The position numbers were made by a program, and so were the translations under genes. A model generated the notes under the pieces. It saw only the letters and a program-made list of their open reading frames with translations. It was not told the DNA's origin and made no database searches. This document shows, piece after piece, positions 26,440-35,335 of a DNA stretch of 47,052 bases (positions within the stretch are counted from its first letter, which is position 1; each line of letters begins with the position of its first letter). This DNA comes from Pseudomonadota bacterium (lineage in GTDB: Bacteria; Pseudomonadota; Gammaproteobacteria; Steroidobacterales; Steroidobacteraceae). The stretch lies in NCBI GenBank assembly GCA_021816775.1, contig JAKAXA010000025.1, positions 1 to 47,052 of the forward strand, in the 5' to 3' direction.

Positions 26440-28050
26440 ATGCCTAGGGCCACCGTGCTTGATCGCGCCCGAACGATCGCCACGCCGCAGTTCAACCGCT
26501 GGCTGGTCCCGCCGGCCGCGCTGTGCATCCACCTGTGCATCGGCATGGCTTACGGCTTCTCTGTGTTCTGGTTGCCGATGTCGCACCTCGTTGCCAATGC
26601 CAACCCCGCGGTGTGCGCCGCCCAGGGATTTCTCGCGCAGCTCACCACGACCCGCTGCAACTGGAGTGTCCCCGCGGAAGCACATATTTTCGAGACATTC
26701 ATCGCGGTGCTCGGGATCTCGGCTGCAATCTGGGGTCAGTGGCTCGAGCACGCCGGTCCGCGCAAGGCGGGCTTCATCGCGGCGTTGTGCTGGGGCGGCG
26801 GCCTGATCTTGGGCGGCGTGGGCGTCGCCATACACCAGCTCTGGCTCGTGTACCTCGGGGCGGGCGTGCTGGGGGGCATCGGGCAGGGTTTGGGATACAT
26901 CGCGCCCGTATCGACCCTGATCAAGTGGTTCCCGGACCGCCGGGGCCTTGCAACCGGCTTTGCGATCATGGGTTATGGCGGCGGCGCGATGATCGGGGCT
27001 CCGCTCGCGGTCTGGCTGATGGCCCGGTATGCCCATGACGGAATCCAGGGCGTATCGACCTCGCTGATCATCCTCGGTGTGATTTACCTCATCGTGATGT
27101 CAATTGGCGCCTTCGGCTTTCGGGTCCCGCCCACCGGCTGGCATCCCGAAGGATACTCACCCTCGGAGGCCGAGAGCCAACGGGCGATGATCACGAGCCG
27201 CCACGTTCATCTCGGCCGCGCGCTGAAGACTCCGCAGTTCTGGCTAATCTGGCTCGTGCTGTGCCTCAACGTCACCGCCGGCATCGGAGTGATCTCGATG
27301 GCGAGCCCGATGCTGCAGGATGTTTTCGGGGCAAAGCTCGTTGCCGGTGCTTCTCTCTCGCCGGGTGCAATGAAAGCGGCGATCGTCGCCGCCGCTGCAG
27401 GCCTCGTCGGTCTGATCAGCCTGTTCAACAGTCTGGGCCGTCTGTTCTGGGCCGCGTTCTCCGACTACATCGGACGCAAGCGAACCTATTACACCTTCTT
27501 CATTGTGGGCATCGTCCTGTATATGCTGCTGCCGACCTGGGGCCGTCTCGGCATCCCCGGGCTATTTGTCCTCAGCGTCTGCATCATCCTGACGATGTAC
27601 GGCGGAGGCTTCTCCACGTTACCCGCCTATCTGGCCGACATATTCGGCACGCAGATGGTCGGCGCCATACACGGGCGCCTGATCACGGCGTGGTCGGTCG
27701 CCGGAATCGCAGGGCCGGCGCTGATTGCGAGCCTGCGCCAGTACCAGCTCGATCAGGGCATTCCACGCGCCCAGGTCTATAACCTCACGCTCTACATCAT
27801 GGCGGCGCTGCTCTTCGTTGGCCTCATCTGCAATGCCTTGGTAAAGCCGGTCGCGGACCGCCATTACATGTCGCAAGAGGAGCTCGCGCAGGAACGGGCC
27901 CTCCAGAGCGAGCAGGGCAGCGCTGAACAGGCCGCGTCGGCCGCCCGAGGCAAACCGGGCCTCGGGACGCTGCTGGCATGGCTCGGAGTAGGAGTGCCTT
28001 TTCTCATCGGTGTCTGGATTGCCCTTTCGAAGGGCTCCGCACTGCTCTGA
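26440..28050 (+). CDS. MFS transporter, OFA (oxalate/formate antiporter) family
   Basis: This 536-residue protein has twelve predicted membrane segments, longer than a typical MFS protein because of a periplasmic loop after helix 1 (about residues 50-75) and a cytoplasmic tail. The sequences IHLCIGMAYGFSVFWLPM, GLGYIAPVSTLIKWFPDRRGLATGFAIMGYGGGAMI and RLFWAAFSDYIGRKRTYY are typical of OFA proteins, which exchange small carboxylates such as oxalate and formate. The true substrate is not known. The ATG at 26440 has a strong purine-rich ribosome site (AAGGGGGG, 4-11 bp upstream). It stands alone, with no oxalate or formate metabolism genes nearby. Confidence 0.88.
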   Translation: MPRATVLDRARTIATPQFNRWLVPPAALCIHLCIGMAYGFSVFWLPMSHLVANANPAVCAAQGFLAQLTTTRCNWSVPAEAHIFETFIAVLGISAAIWGQWLEHAGPRKAGFIAALCWGGGLILGGVGVAIHQLWLVYLGAGVLGGIGQGLGYIAPVSTLIKWFPDRRGLATGFAIMGYGGGAMIGAPLAVWLMARYAHDGIQGVSTSLIILGVIYLIVMSIGAFGFRVPPTGWHPEGYSPSEAESQRAMITSRHVHLGRALKTPQFWLIWLVLCLNVTAGIGVISMASPMLQDVFGAKLVAGASLSPGAMKAAIVAAAAGLVGLISLFNSLGRLFWAAFSDYIGRKRTYYTFFIVGIVLYMLLPTWGRLGIPGLFVLSVCIILTMYGGGFSTLPAYLADIFGTQMVGAIHGRLITAWSVAGIAGPALIASLRQYQLDQGIPRAQVYNLTLYIMAALLFVGLICNALVKPVADRHYMSQEELAQERALQSEQGSAEQAASAARGKPGLGTLLAWLGVGVPFLIGVWIALSKGSALL

Positions 28051-28134
28051 TCCCGCGCGGCGAGGCTACTGTGAGCCGCCGCGCCGGTCTGGGTGCGGGC
28101 AAATTTTTGGCTCTTCGTGATTTCACGTGGGTAG

Positions 28135-28323
28135 GTTTTGCGACTGCGCAAGATCGTCAAGACGCGCGGTGATTTCCTGAGCGATGCTGCGGCGATGACG
28201 TTCATCTGGCTCGCGCTGAAGAACATCACCGCCGACGGGAGCGGCTCGGCCAGGGAGTGGACCGAGGCCATGAACCACTTCGCCATCGCCTACGGTGATC
28301 GATTCACAACAGGACTCGGATAG
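28135..28323 (+). pseudogene. 3' end of an IS256-family (Mutator-type) transposase
   Basis: The frame reads LRLRKIVKTRGDFLSDAAAMTFIWLALKNITAD...REWTEAMNHFAIAYGDRFT, the conserved C-terminal end of IS256/Mutator-type transposases (compare RKIIKTRGHFPSDEAATKLIWLALRNI). Only about 60 residues remain and the DDE catalytic region is missing. The terminal inverted repeat of the element was not identified in the following gap. It marks an old insertion between the MFS and ClC genes. Confidence 0.85.
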
Positions 28324-28741
28324 CAGTAGACTGCTCCTGCCGCGGTGGTCGCGTCTACCATGACCGGCCGTTGTGGCAGGAGATGTTAAAACGGCCTCAA
28401 ACACAAAACGCCAGACAGTCCCTCACGCGATCGCGTGCACCGGAGTGTCTGGTTTTCTTCTCTGCGAGCGCACCAGGGCAGGTGGCGGTAAAAAACTCCG
28501 CTCGCTCAGAAACGTCTCTCCTCCGCGACCGCTACCCGCCGCGCGACAGCCAGAGGCACACCGCGTCTTGTCCCAGACTCCATCCCAACGCCTCGCTACC
28601 TGCTGGCTCGTGCCATCGCGCAGCGGCGCGACTGCTGTCAGTACTGCGCGCTGTCGCTCGCGAAGCGAAGTCTATGAGGCAGCAAGATCATCGTCCGCCA
28701 CGCGAATTCCATTCGACAGCGCTTGATGTGTATATGCGACC
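28324..28741. other. Gap between transposase remnant and ClC gene
   Basis: About 420 bp with no supported gene or RNA. It should contain the downstream end of the IS256-type element and the promoter of the ClC gene. No inverted repeats were found by eye. Confidence 0.4.
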
Positions 28742-30091
28742 ATGGTGAGTACTCAGATTCCGCCGATTGATAGTCACGATGTCATACCTTCCACGCTGCA
28801 TCGCCCGGGAGCGATGCGGTTTTGGCTCGCGGTGGTGTTAACCGGTATCGCCACGGGAATTGGTGCCGCAATACTTACGAGGCTCCTCGAGCTTGTCCAG
28901 TACGTCTCATGGAGTGGCTCGGCGACCAATGTGCTCGAGGCGGCGCAGCACGCCACGCCGTGGAGACATATCATCGTTCTGCTCGGCGCAGCACTGGTCA
29001 CTGGCGTCGGTCAGATGGTGCTCAAGCGTCCCTCCAGCGGCAACGGTATCGATACGACCGAGGCCATTTGGTTCCAGGCCGGTCGAATGCCGACATTTCT
29101 GACGTTGGGGAGTGCGCTGCTGTCGGTGATCATTGTCGGTATGGGAGTGTCGCTGGGCCGGGAAGGTGCGCCCAAACAGGCTGGGGCCGTGTTCGCGAAC
29201 CTATTTTGCGATAAGGAGGATCTGTCGGATGAACAGCGTCGCCTGCTGGTAGCGTGCGGCGCCGGAGCCGGCATGGGCGCGGCGTATGGCGTACCACTGG
29301 GAGGGGCGCTGTTCGCATTGGAGGTGATGCGCGGCAAGCTGGCTCTGCGGTACGTTTTGCCTGCGCTTCTGGCTTCTCTGATAGCCGTGGGCGTCTCGTG
29401 GCTTGCCCTGCCGGATGCGCCGACCTACATTATTCCATCATACGCAATGTCAGCGTCGGTCCTCTTGTGGGCGCTGCTTGCAGGTCCGATTGCGGGCCTG
29501 GCTTCTGTCGGATACGTACGCATGGTGACCTGGGCCTACCGCCACAGACCGCAGGGCTGGCAGCGGTTTGCTGCACCTTTGATCGTTATGACGTCGCTCG
29601 GCATAGTCTCGATTTGGTTTCCACAACTTCTCGGCAACGGAAAGGACGTCTCCGAGCTTGCATTCACTGGCAACGTTGCGCCTCTACTTCTTGTGACACT
29701 GCTGTTCTTGAAGCCTGCCGCAACGGTGTTGTGCATGCGCAGCGGCGCGCCGGGCGGCATGTTTACACCGTCTCTCACGGCCGGCGCCCTGCTGGGCGGT
29801 GTTCTAGGGCTCGCCTGGTCGTATTTATGGCCTGGAGTTCCGCCAGGATTGTACGCCCTGCTCGGTGCCGGCGCAGTGCTCGCAGCGACGACGCAGGGCC
29901 CCATCTCCGCAGTCGTGCTGATGCTCGAGCTGACGGACCGAGATCGCTCGTTCATTCTTCCACTCCTGTTGATTGTCTGCAGTGCAACCGTCATGTCACG
30001 AACGATCGAGCCCAGATCCATTTACGACGCACGTCTGACTGACGAAGAGCTTCAGGAGCGGCAGCGCCTGCGCGACCTCCCGCCTCAGTAG
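28742..30091 (+). CDS. ClC-family chloride channel/antiporter with unusual signature residues
   Basis: This 449-residue membrane protein has the three ClC anion-pathway motifs. They appear as SSGNGID (100-104, where E. coli ClcA has GSGIP), GREGAPKQ (139-146, with the gating Glu141 kept) and GAPGGMFTPSL (335-345). A Tyr near SIYDARL may serve as the inner gate. Two positions are altered against ClcA: the filter Ser is Asn101, and the internal proton glutamate (second E of IEEM) is Val195 in LFALEVMRG, as in vertebrate ClC channels. It therefore may be a passive channel or have another anion preference. There are no C-terminal CBS domains. The gene stands alone between mobile-element remnants. 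Confidence 0.88.
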   Translation: MVSTQIPPIDSHDVIPSTLHRPGAMRFWLAVVLTGIATGIGAAILTRLLELVQYVSWSGSATNVLEAAQHATPWRHIIVLLGAALVTGVGQMVLKRPSSGNGIDTTEAIWFQAGRMPTFLTLGSALLSVIIVGMGVSLGREGAPKQAGAVFANLFCDKEDLSDEQRRLLVACGAGAGMGAAYGVPLGGALFALEVMRGKLALRYVLPALLASLIAVGVSWLALPDAPTYIIPSYAMSASVLLWALLAGPIAGLASVGYVRMVTWAYRHRPQGWQRFAAPLIVMTSLGIVSIWFPQLLGNGKDVSELAFTGNVAPLLLVTLLFLKPAATVLCMRSGAPGGMFTPSLTAGALLGGVLGLAWSYLWPGVPPGLYALLGAGAVLAATTQGPISAVVLMLELTDRDRSFILPLLLIVCSATVMSRTIEPRSIYDARLTDEELQERQRLRDLPPQ

Positions 30092-30740
30092 TTCTTCATC
30101 CGGCGCGGCTGGACACCGTGGGATGAAACCAGCGCGCATCGCTCAAGGCGCGCTTTCGGGCCATTGATTGCAAGTGATTGAATAAGTAGGTTCATTGGCG
30201 GCGTTTCCTAATAGCTGTTGATGGCGTGTCGAAAACGACCGTGCCGTCCAGCGACTCGCTCAACGTCCGACAGCGCATGATTCGCGATACTCAGCATGGA
30301 CTCGCTGGAAGCTAATGGCGCTTTCTGTATGAGTGCGCGAAGGTTCGGGACTGAGCGGCTACCGGGCGATTTGATGCATTGTCACTGTCGTCCAAATTAG
30401 CGGCGATACGTTGAGCCCTCCCATGTAAGGTGGAGTGACTACCATAAATCCCAAATCAAAGGCACCCCGAAAAGGGGCGTAACGTCGCGCAAAAGTCTGC
30501 TGTGTTGCTTCGGTGCCGGCGGAGCGACTCTTTGTATCACAACGGAAGTACCGCCCGTTCAGAGGTTCCCGGATTTGGCTCACGATGAAGATTGGGCTGC
30601 CTGGGCGTAACCCGTAGCGGCTGCATCCAGACGGCGCAGACATGCGGCCAACACCTTGACTCCAGTTCCGCGGAAAGGCGGATTGTAGAGATCGAGGCGA
30701 TCATCGGCTAATTTTCGAGCTACATTCGGTCGAATTCCCA

Positions 30741-30812
30741 GGAAACGACTTTGTTTTCGAGGTAACAACTTTAATTTCCAGGTAACTGTGAGCCTGAATC
30801 AAAGTCGTTTCC
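30741..30812. repeat. Insertion-element-like end: inverted and repeated AAAGTCGTTTCC motifs
   Basis: GGAAACGACTTTG (30741-30753) is the exact reverse complement of CAAAGTCGTTTCC (30800-30812). Between them lie two looser direct variants (GGTAACAACTTTA at 30761 and GGTAACT at 30781). A further variant, CCAAAGTCGTTGC, occurs at about 30864. Arrays of short repeats of this kind are found at the ends of IS21-type elements, but no transposase remains here, so the family is uncertain. Confidence 0.55.
30795..30812 (+). repeat. 18-bp repeat, left copy (second copy at 43685-43702)
   Basis: TGAATCAAAGTCGTTTCC occurs here and again at 43685-43702 in the same orientation, 12.9 kb apart. Both copies are preceded by ACTGT at the same distance. 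The two copies bracket the ferritin-like/OsmC to zwf block. Confidence 0.85.
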
Positions 30813-31601
30813 TCAGGGCACATATCGCCCGCGAGAGATCGCCATCCCCGGCAGGCGGTCATTCCAAAGTCGTTGCTTAGTTTTCCGCCCACCGCCCGTT
30901 CTCCGCGGAGTCGCCATCCGCACCTGGAAGGAAGTCGCTTCACGAATATGTGTGATCGCCGGGTGAGTTTCCGTGTAAACTGGTCGGTTTGAAACCCGTG
31001 ATCGTTCGTCCATACTTCTTCAAGCAATTTTTCTCTGTCGTCTTCTGCCACAAAGAGTTTATCCCGTTGTGATAGGCCGGACCATCGTCGTTGTAGGGGC
31101 GTTTCTCGTCATGTAGGGTTGTCGGTAGTCGTTCATGCGCCAGTGCGATTCAGCGCCCTCCCGAGCGATGGTTTCGGCGCTGACCCCATCGCGAACACCG
31201 TCCACGCCGGCGCCTGCCCCAGCTCCGACGCACGCGCCAACATGGCGAGTCGGCTTATCGAGGGGCACTCGCGCACCTGAACTCCGCGTGCCCTGCTCAT
31301 TGATTGGCCGCATATCCTGACGTCCTGGCTGGAGAAGTCCGGCGCTGGTCTGTGGGGATCGGGCGCGAAGTGTCGGCGGATTGTAGAATCGGCAACCTGC
31401 CAGTTCGGTGCGGCAGTGCGCTTTCGGGCGAGTCAGGACCACGATGCTTGCCAATGTGTGATCGGAGCGGCTGCGGAAAAGCGTCCGCGGCATGGCTCGT
31501 GACGGCGCGCGCGCAGTCTTCCGAGCGCAACCTGTACGCTGGCGCACGGATGAACCGCGTGGATTGCGGCATGCTTCACCAAATCCCACGAGGCGGTACC
31601 C

Positions 31602-32147
31602 ATGAACAGCCAAACGACCCTGACCGACACCTCGACATTGCGCGACCGTGCCCGCAAAGACATTGACAGCGGCGCGGTAACTTTGGGCTATACGGCTGAC
31701 CGAGGGGAAGTGGTACGCCAGCTCAACGCGGCGCTGGCCACGGAACTCGTGTGTGTGCTGCGCTATAGACGTCACCACTTCATGGCCAGAGGCCTCGACG
31801 CGAAGAGCACCGCCGACGAGTTTCTGGTGCATTCGAACGAGGAACAGGTCCATGCGGACCAGTTGGCGACGCGCATCGTTCAGCTCGGCGGCGAGCCGGA
31901 TTTCGCGCCTGATAGTCTGAGCGGTCGCAGTCACGCCGAGTATGTTGCTGGAAACTCGCTGCTGGAAATGATCCGCGAAGACCTGATCGCCGAGCGCATC
32001 GCCATTGACAGCTACCGCGAGTTGATTCAATACCTCGCCGAAAAGGACCCCACCACCAGTCACATGCTGCGCGCGATATTGACGAAGGAGGAGGAGCATG
32101 CCGAAGAGCTCTCCGACCTCCTGGTGAGCCAGCCGGAACGTCCGTGA
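31602..32147 (+). CDS. Ferritin-like (bacterioferritin-type) protein
   Basis: This 181-residue four-helix protein has the metal ligands of the ferritin-like superfamily: Glu48 (ALATELVCVLRY), Glu81 and His84 (NEEQVHADQ), Glu131 (LIAERIAIDSYRE), and Glu163 with His166 (TKEEEHAEEL). Two ExxH motifs make a di-iron site likely. It resembles the ferritin-like proteins that accompany stress genes in proteobacteria rather than classic Bfr, because no haem Met is evident. Roles could be iron storage or peroxide detoxification. A GAGGCGG ribosome site precedes ATG 31602. The stop overlaps the OsmC start (GTGA), so the two are coupled. Confidence 0.85.
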   Translation: MNSQTTLTDTSTLRDRARKDIDSGAVTLGYTADRGEVVRQLNAALATELVCVLRYRRHHFMARGLDAKSTADEFLVHSNEEQVHADQLATRIVQLGGEPDFAPDSLSGRSHAEYVAGNSLLEMIREDLIAERIAIDSYRELIQYLAEKDPTTSHMLRAILTKEEEHAEELSDLLVSQPERP

Positions 32148-32566
32148 AAAAGTCCGCGCGCGTCGTTTGGACGGGTGCCATCAGGGAAGGCGGCGGCCTC
32201 ATTACGACTGACTCCGACGTGCTCCGTGCCGCACCGTATGGCTTCAACTCACGCTTCGAGGGTGGAAAGGGATCGAACCCCGAGGAGCTGATCGCCGCGG
32301 CGCACGCGAGCTGTTTTTCGATGGCGCTTGCCCTGACGCTGGACGAAGCGGGCCTCACGCCCACGCGCATTACTACCGATGCCGAGATCACACTCGCGAA
32401 GGGCGCTGTCGGCTTCGACATCACCGGCAGTCACCTGATTGTCGTGGCCGAAGTACCCGGCGCCGATCCGGCGCAGTTCGAAGTTCTCGCCCAGAAGACC
32501 AAATCCGGCTGCCCGGTCTCCAAGGTGCTGCGTGCACCGATCACGATGACAGCTCGACTCGCATGA
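32144..32566 (+). CDS. OsmC/Ohr-family peroxiredoxin
   Basis: This 140-residue protein has the two redox cysteines of OsmC/Ohr proteins: Cys57 in AAHASCFSMAL and Cys123 in KSGCPVSKVL. These reduce organic hydroperoxides using lipoylated proteins or thiols. The N-terminal sequence (RVVWTGAIREGGGLITTDSDVL) and the length fit the OsmC branch. It starts with GTG overlapping the ferritin-like stop by four bases, an arrangement that links iron handling with peroxide removal. Confidence 0.93.
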   Translation: MKKSARVVWTGAIREGGGLITTDSDVLRAAPYGFNSRFEGGKGSNPEELIAAAHASCFSMALALTLDEAGLTPTRITTDAEITLAKGAVGFDITGSHLIVVAEVPGADPAQFEVLAQKTKSGCPVSKVLRAPITMTARLA

Positions 32567-32739
32567 CCGCGCACCGCAGCCGCGCATCCGTCCACGCAGT
32601 GCCTCGTCATCCGCGGCCTTGACCGTCTCTGCGCTTCGAAACAACGGGATGACAGGCGGGAAACGGGCGAGTTTGCGCAGGGCCGGGCTGAACATGGCAT
32701 ATAGACTGTCGTCAAGCATAGGCGACGGCTTTGTTAGCG

Positions 32740-32850
32740 GTGCAACATTCACCCTGCCCGTGGCACGCGGAGAATGCGACTCCCAGCTGCCGCGTGACGC
32801 CGAGGATAATGTCTGGCACTGCTTCGGCTGCGGTGTTGAGGGGCGCGATC
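32740..32850 (+). pseudogene. CHC2-type zinc finger remnant (primase-like)
   Basis: HSPCPWHAENATPSCRVTP in one frame continues as EDNVWHCFGCGVEG in the next. Joined by a one-base shift, they give the C-x2-H...C-x2-C zinc ribbon seen at the N terminus of DnaG-like primases and plasmid or phage primase-helicases. Nothing else of a primase follows. The sequence runs directly into a transposase-like frame. Confidence 0.65.
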
Positions 32851-33048
32851 GACAAGTTTCATGTGATCGCCCGTGCCTCGGAGGCGATCGGTAAGTTGCG
32901 CCGCATCGAGCATTACTTCGACCCCAGCCTCAAGGGACTGCGCGGGGCGCTGCTGCGGGATCGTAGCAAGCGCACCTTCATGATTGCCGGCGTGCACGAC
33001 TTCTCCCGCGTCGACCGCTACGGCGCCGTGTACCCTGCTCGTTGTTGA
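32842..33048 (+). pseudogene. Transposase fragment, probably ISL3 family
   Basis: GAIDKFHVIARASEAIGKLRRIEHYFDPSLKGLRGALLRDRSK resembles the region after the second catalytic Asp in ISL3-type transposases (DxFHVxxxxxxAxDxxRR, then LKGxRxxLLK). The similarity ends near 32975, and the rest of the open frame is unrelated. The N-terminal zinc finger, the other catalytic residues and the ends are missing. The family is assigned from pattern only. Confidence 0.5.
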
Positions 33049-33245
33049 ATAGTTGCCCATGGACTCGCGTCCACCCCGAGCCATGAAGCATCACGAACGT
33101 TTCGCAGGCACAGCGAGGTACCCCGCCGCCGCAGGTGGCGGACGCTGAGCCAAAAAACCACGCTTTTTCGCTCAACGGCGCTGGGCGGGACTGGAGCCCC
33201 GATCCAGCGCTTCTTAATTGATAGGGCCAGTTTCGTGAGCCGCCG

Positions 33246-33953
33246 TCAGCCCCGCATCAGCCGATCCGTTTCCTTCTTGACCACGGTATAGCATTCACAG
33301 CAAAGAGCCTCCAGCCGCGGCCGGTCAAGCACCGTGATATGTCCGCGCTGGTAGTGTATGACGCCAAGTCGCTGCAGTTTTCCCGCGGCGTCCGTCACGC
33401 CCTCACGCCGTACACCGAGCATATTGGCGATCAGTTCCTGGGTCATATTCAACTGACTCGAGGGTAAACGATCGAGCGACAATAGGATCCAGCGACACAG
33501 CTGCTGGTGGACCGAGTGATGCCGATTGCATACAACAGTTTGCGCCATCTGAGTGATAAGGGCTTGTGTGTAGCGGAGAAACAGTCCTTGCAGTGCGTCG
33601 TTGCTGTGAAATTCATCCTTGAGTCGTGGCCCCGGCAGGCGATACGCATGTCCCGCGCTCTGCACGAGCGCGCGGTTGGACGTCGTCTCTCCACCCATGA
33701 ACAGCGGAATGCCAACCAGCCCGTCGTTGCCCACGACGGCAATCTCCGCGGATGAGCCGTCCAGAAGTACATACAGAAGCGAGATGATGCAATCGACTGG
33801 GAAGTAAACATGGTGAAGTGCCTCGCCGGACTCGTAGAGCACGGTGCCGAGCGGCAGCTCGATGCGCTCGAGGTGCGGCAACAGCCGAGCCATCGAGTCT
33901 GCAGTGAGCGTCCTGAGGAGGTGATTCTCGGTTGGAACGTGCGTTGCACTCAT
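33246..33953 (-). CDS. Crp/Fnr-family transcriptional regulator
   Basis: This 235-residue protein has a cyclic-nucleotide-binding-like domain (about 15-140, with LGTVLYESGEALHHVYFPVDCIISLLYVL). A C-terminal winged helix-turn-helix (about 170-205, MTQELIANMLGVRREGVTDAAGKLQRLGVI) ends in CCECYTVVKKETDRL. The effector-binding arginine of true CRP is not obvious, and the Fnr cysteines are absent from the N terminus. The group usually senses stress or redox through unknown ligands. The ATG at 33953 overlaps the stop of the PAS gene upstream by one base (TGATG), so the two are coupled; a longer frame to 34031 would overlap that gene. Confidence 0.9.
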   Translation of the reverse strand: MSATHVPTENHLLRTLTADSMARLLPHLERIELPLGTVLYESGEALHHVYFPVDCIISLLYVLLDGSSAEIAVVGNDGLVGIPLFMGGETTSNRALVQSAGHAYRLPGPRLKDEFHSNDALQGLFLRYTQALITQMAQTVVCNRHHSVHQQLCRWILLSLDRLPSSQLNMTQELIANMLGVRREGVTDAAGKLQRLGVIHYQRGHITVLDRPRLEALCCECYTVVKKETDRLMRG

Positions 33954-34567
33954 CAAGCAACCGGTGTCGGCTTCATCTGGCTCATCCCAATCAATCCGAT
34001 CAGGAATCCTCCGCCTTCGGGATCCGGGCACGCCGAAGCGTGCACGCAGCGTGGGTCGCCGTCCGGCGCCGACTGCAGGCGAAGGTCGGCGAATGCAGTG
34101 GCGGCGCCCTCGGCAACTCGAGCGAGCATCGCGCGCAGTGTCGGCACAGCCTCCGGCGTGAGGAAACTCTCCAGCGACTGGCCGCGCAACGATTCAGGCT
34201 GTGAGCCAAGCAGGGTCGCACCCGTCAGGTTCAGTTCGAGAAGCGCTGCATTGCGGTCCACCACGAAATGGCCAACCGGGGCGTAGTCGTAGAGTTGAAT
34301 CTGACGGTTGAGCGCGTTCTCAAGTTCAATGCGCGAGCGCCTCAGCTCCTCGTCCTGCAGGTCCACTTCCACCTGGTGGACCTGTAGCTCATGGAGCAAC
34401 GCGAGCGCTTTGGGAGCGGTCGTCGGCGAGGAAGCGAACTCGTAAAGCACGCGGAGCGCGGCCAATGGGTCGGCGCATACCTGCGCGTCCGATCCCTTCA
34501 AGTGAGCGACTGCGCGTGAACGCAGGGTATCCGTCCGGCTCCGCTTGTGAGCAACTGTCGTCATCAT
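33953..34567 (-). CDS. PAS-domain protein coupled to the Crp/Fnr gene
   Basis: About 204 residues. A helical N-terminal part (ALALLHELQVHQVEVDLQDEELRRSRIELENALNRQIQLYDYAPVGHF) leads into one PAS domain (about 100-195, with YAPVGHFVVDRNAALLELNLTGATLLG and LRGQSLESFL). No kinase, cyclase or output domain follows. The ligand is unknown. ATG 34567 has GAGG about 5 bp upstream; a GTG 30 bp earlier is possible. Overlap with the regulator gene by one base suggests that the PAS protein modulates the Crp/Fnr protein, which is an inference. Confidence 0.82.
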   Translation of the reverse strand: MMTTVAHKRSRTDTLRSRAVAHLKGSDAQVCADPLAALRVLYEFASSPTTAPKALALLHELQVHQVEVDLQDEELRRSRIELENALNRQIQLYDYAPVGHFVVDRNAALLELNLTGATLLGSQPESLRGQSLESFLTPEAVPTLRAMLARVAEGAATAFADLRLQSAPDGDPRCVHASACPDPEGGGFLIGLIGMSQMKPTPVA

Positions 34568-35335
34568 GCCACCTCGTTGACCGTGCGATACCGACACCCT
34601 TGCATGTGGCGACAGTCTACCTTTTTATTCGCAGCCTTTTGAAGAGGTCGAGCCGAGACGGGCAATAATTTCGGCGGCGATCGTCCACGGTCCCCGCGCG
34701 ACGCTCTTGGGATTGCCGCACCGGACCATCACTCGCGCCGGCGATCGGCATTGCATCCGGGACCCGGTGGACCTCCGTGGCGATCAGGTCTGCTGCTGCA
34801 AGGAAGGCAAATTCGCCACGTTCCTCTACGAGCCCGAGCGCCCCCGGATGGAGTGGTTGCGGGTCGGAAAAGACTCGAGTTCCCAGTCGCCTGCGTCATG
34901 GCACTCGTCCTATTCATGGCAGCTGGGTACTGCAGGGCCGGTTGTCCCTGCTTTGGGGTTCCCGTTGCGGGGGAGAGCGGGACTATTTTGCGTGGCTGGA
35001 TCCACTGGGCCCGGCGCTCGCGCAGCGCCTCGCTGCGCACCTTCGTCGAGCCCGAGCGGACCAGCGACCGGGCCGAAGGCGTCACTCGCATCGTCAAACT
35101 CATCAAGCGCCATGCCGGTGGATAACGCAATCTCGAGCCGTCCCTGACATGATCTGTCTCCCGGTCGGCGACTTCGATATCCCTGCGCAGGCTCCGAGCG
35201 CTTTACGAACACTCCGCTGGTGCACAAGACAGCAACTCGCCTCTTATCCCTGAAGGTACGACTGAAAAGGGGGGCACACGACAGCACGTGGCAACATCTC
35301 GAGCGAGCGCACCTGGACGCGGAGTATGAACGCCG
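34568..35335. other. Gap between PAS gene and CheB/CheR gene
   Basis: About 770 bp. Plus-strand frames contain somewhat protein-like pieces (DPVDLRGDQVCCCKEGKFATFLYEPERPRMEWLR near 34760-34870; WGSRCGGERDYFAWLDPLGPALAQRL near 34955-35030), but in different frames. I do not recognise them. This may be another decayed gene. The minus-strand PAS promoter should be near its left end. Confidence 0.4.

Larger units (their letters stand above)
30092..31601. other. Non-coding stretch with mobile-element end sequences
   Basis: About 1.5 kb between the ClC and ferritin-like genes. No supported gene. Minus-strand frames at 30580-30768 and 30701-31051 have partly protein-like sequence (DLYNPPFRGTGVKVLAACLRRLDAA; KLLEEVWTNDHGFQTDQF) but belong to no family I recognise. 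The stretch holds the repeated GGAAACGACTTT-type motifs listed separately, which look like the end of an insertion element. The promoter of the ferritin-like gene should be near 31550. Confidence 0.45.
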
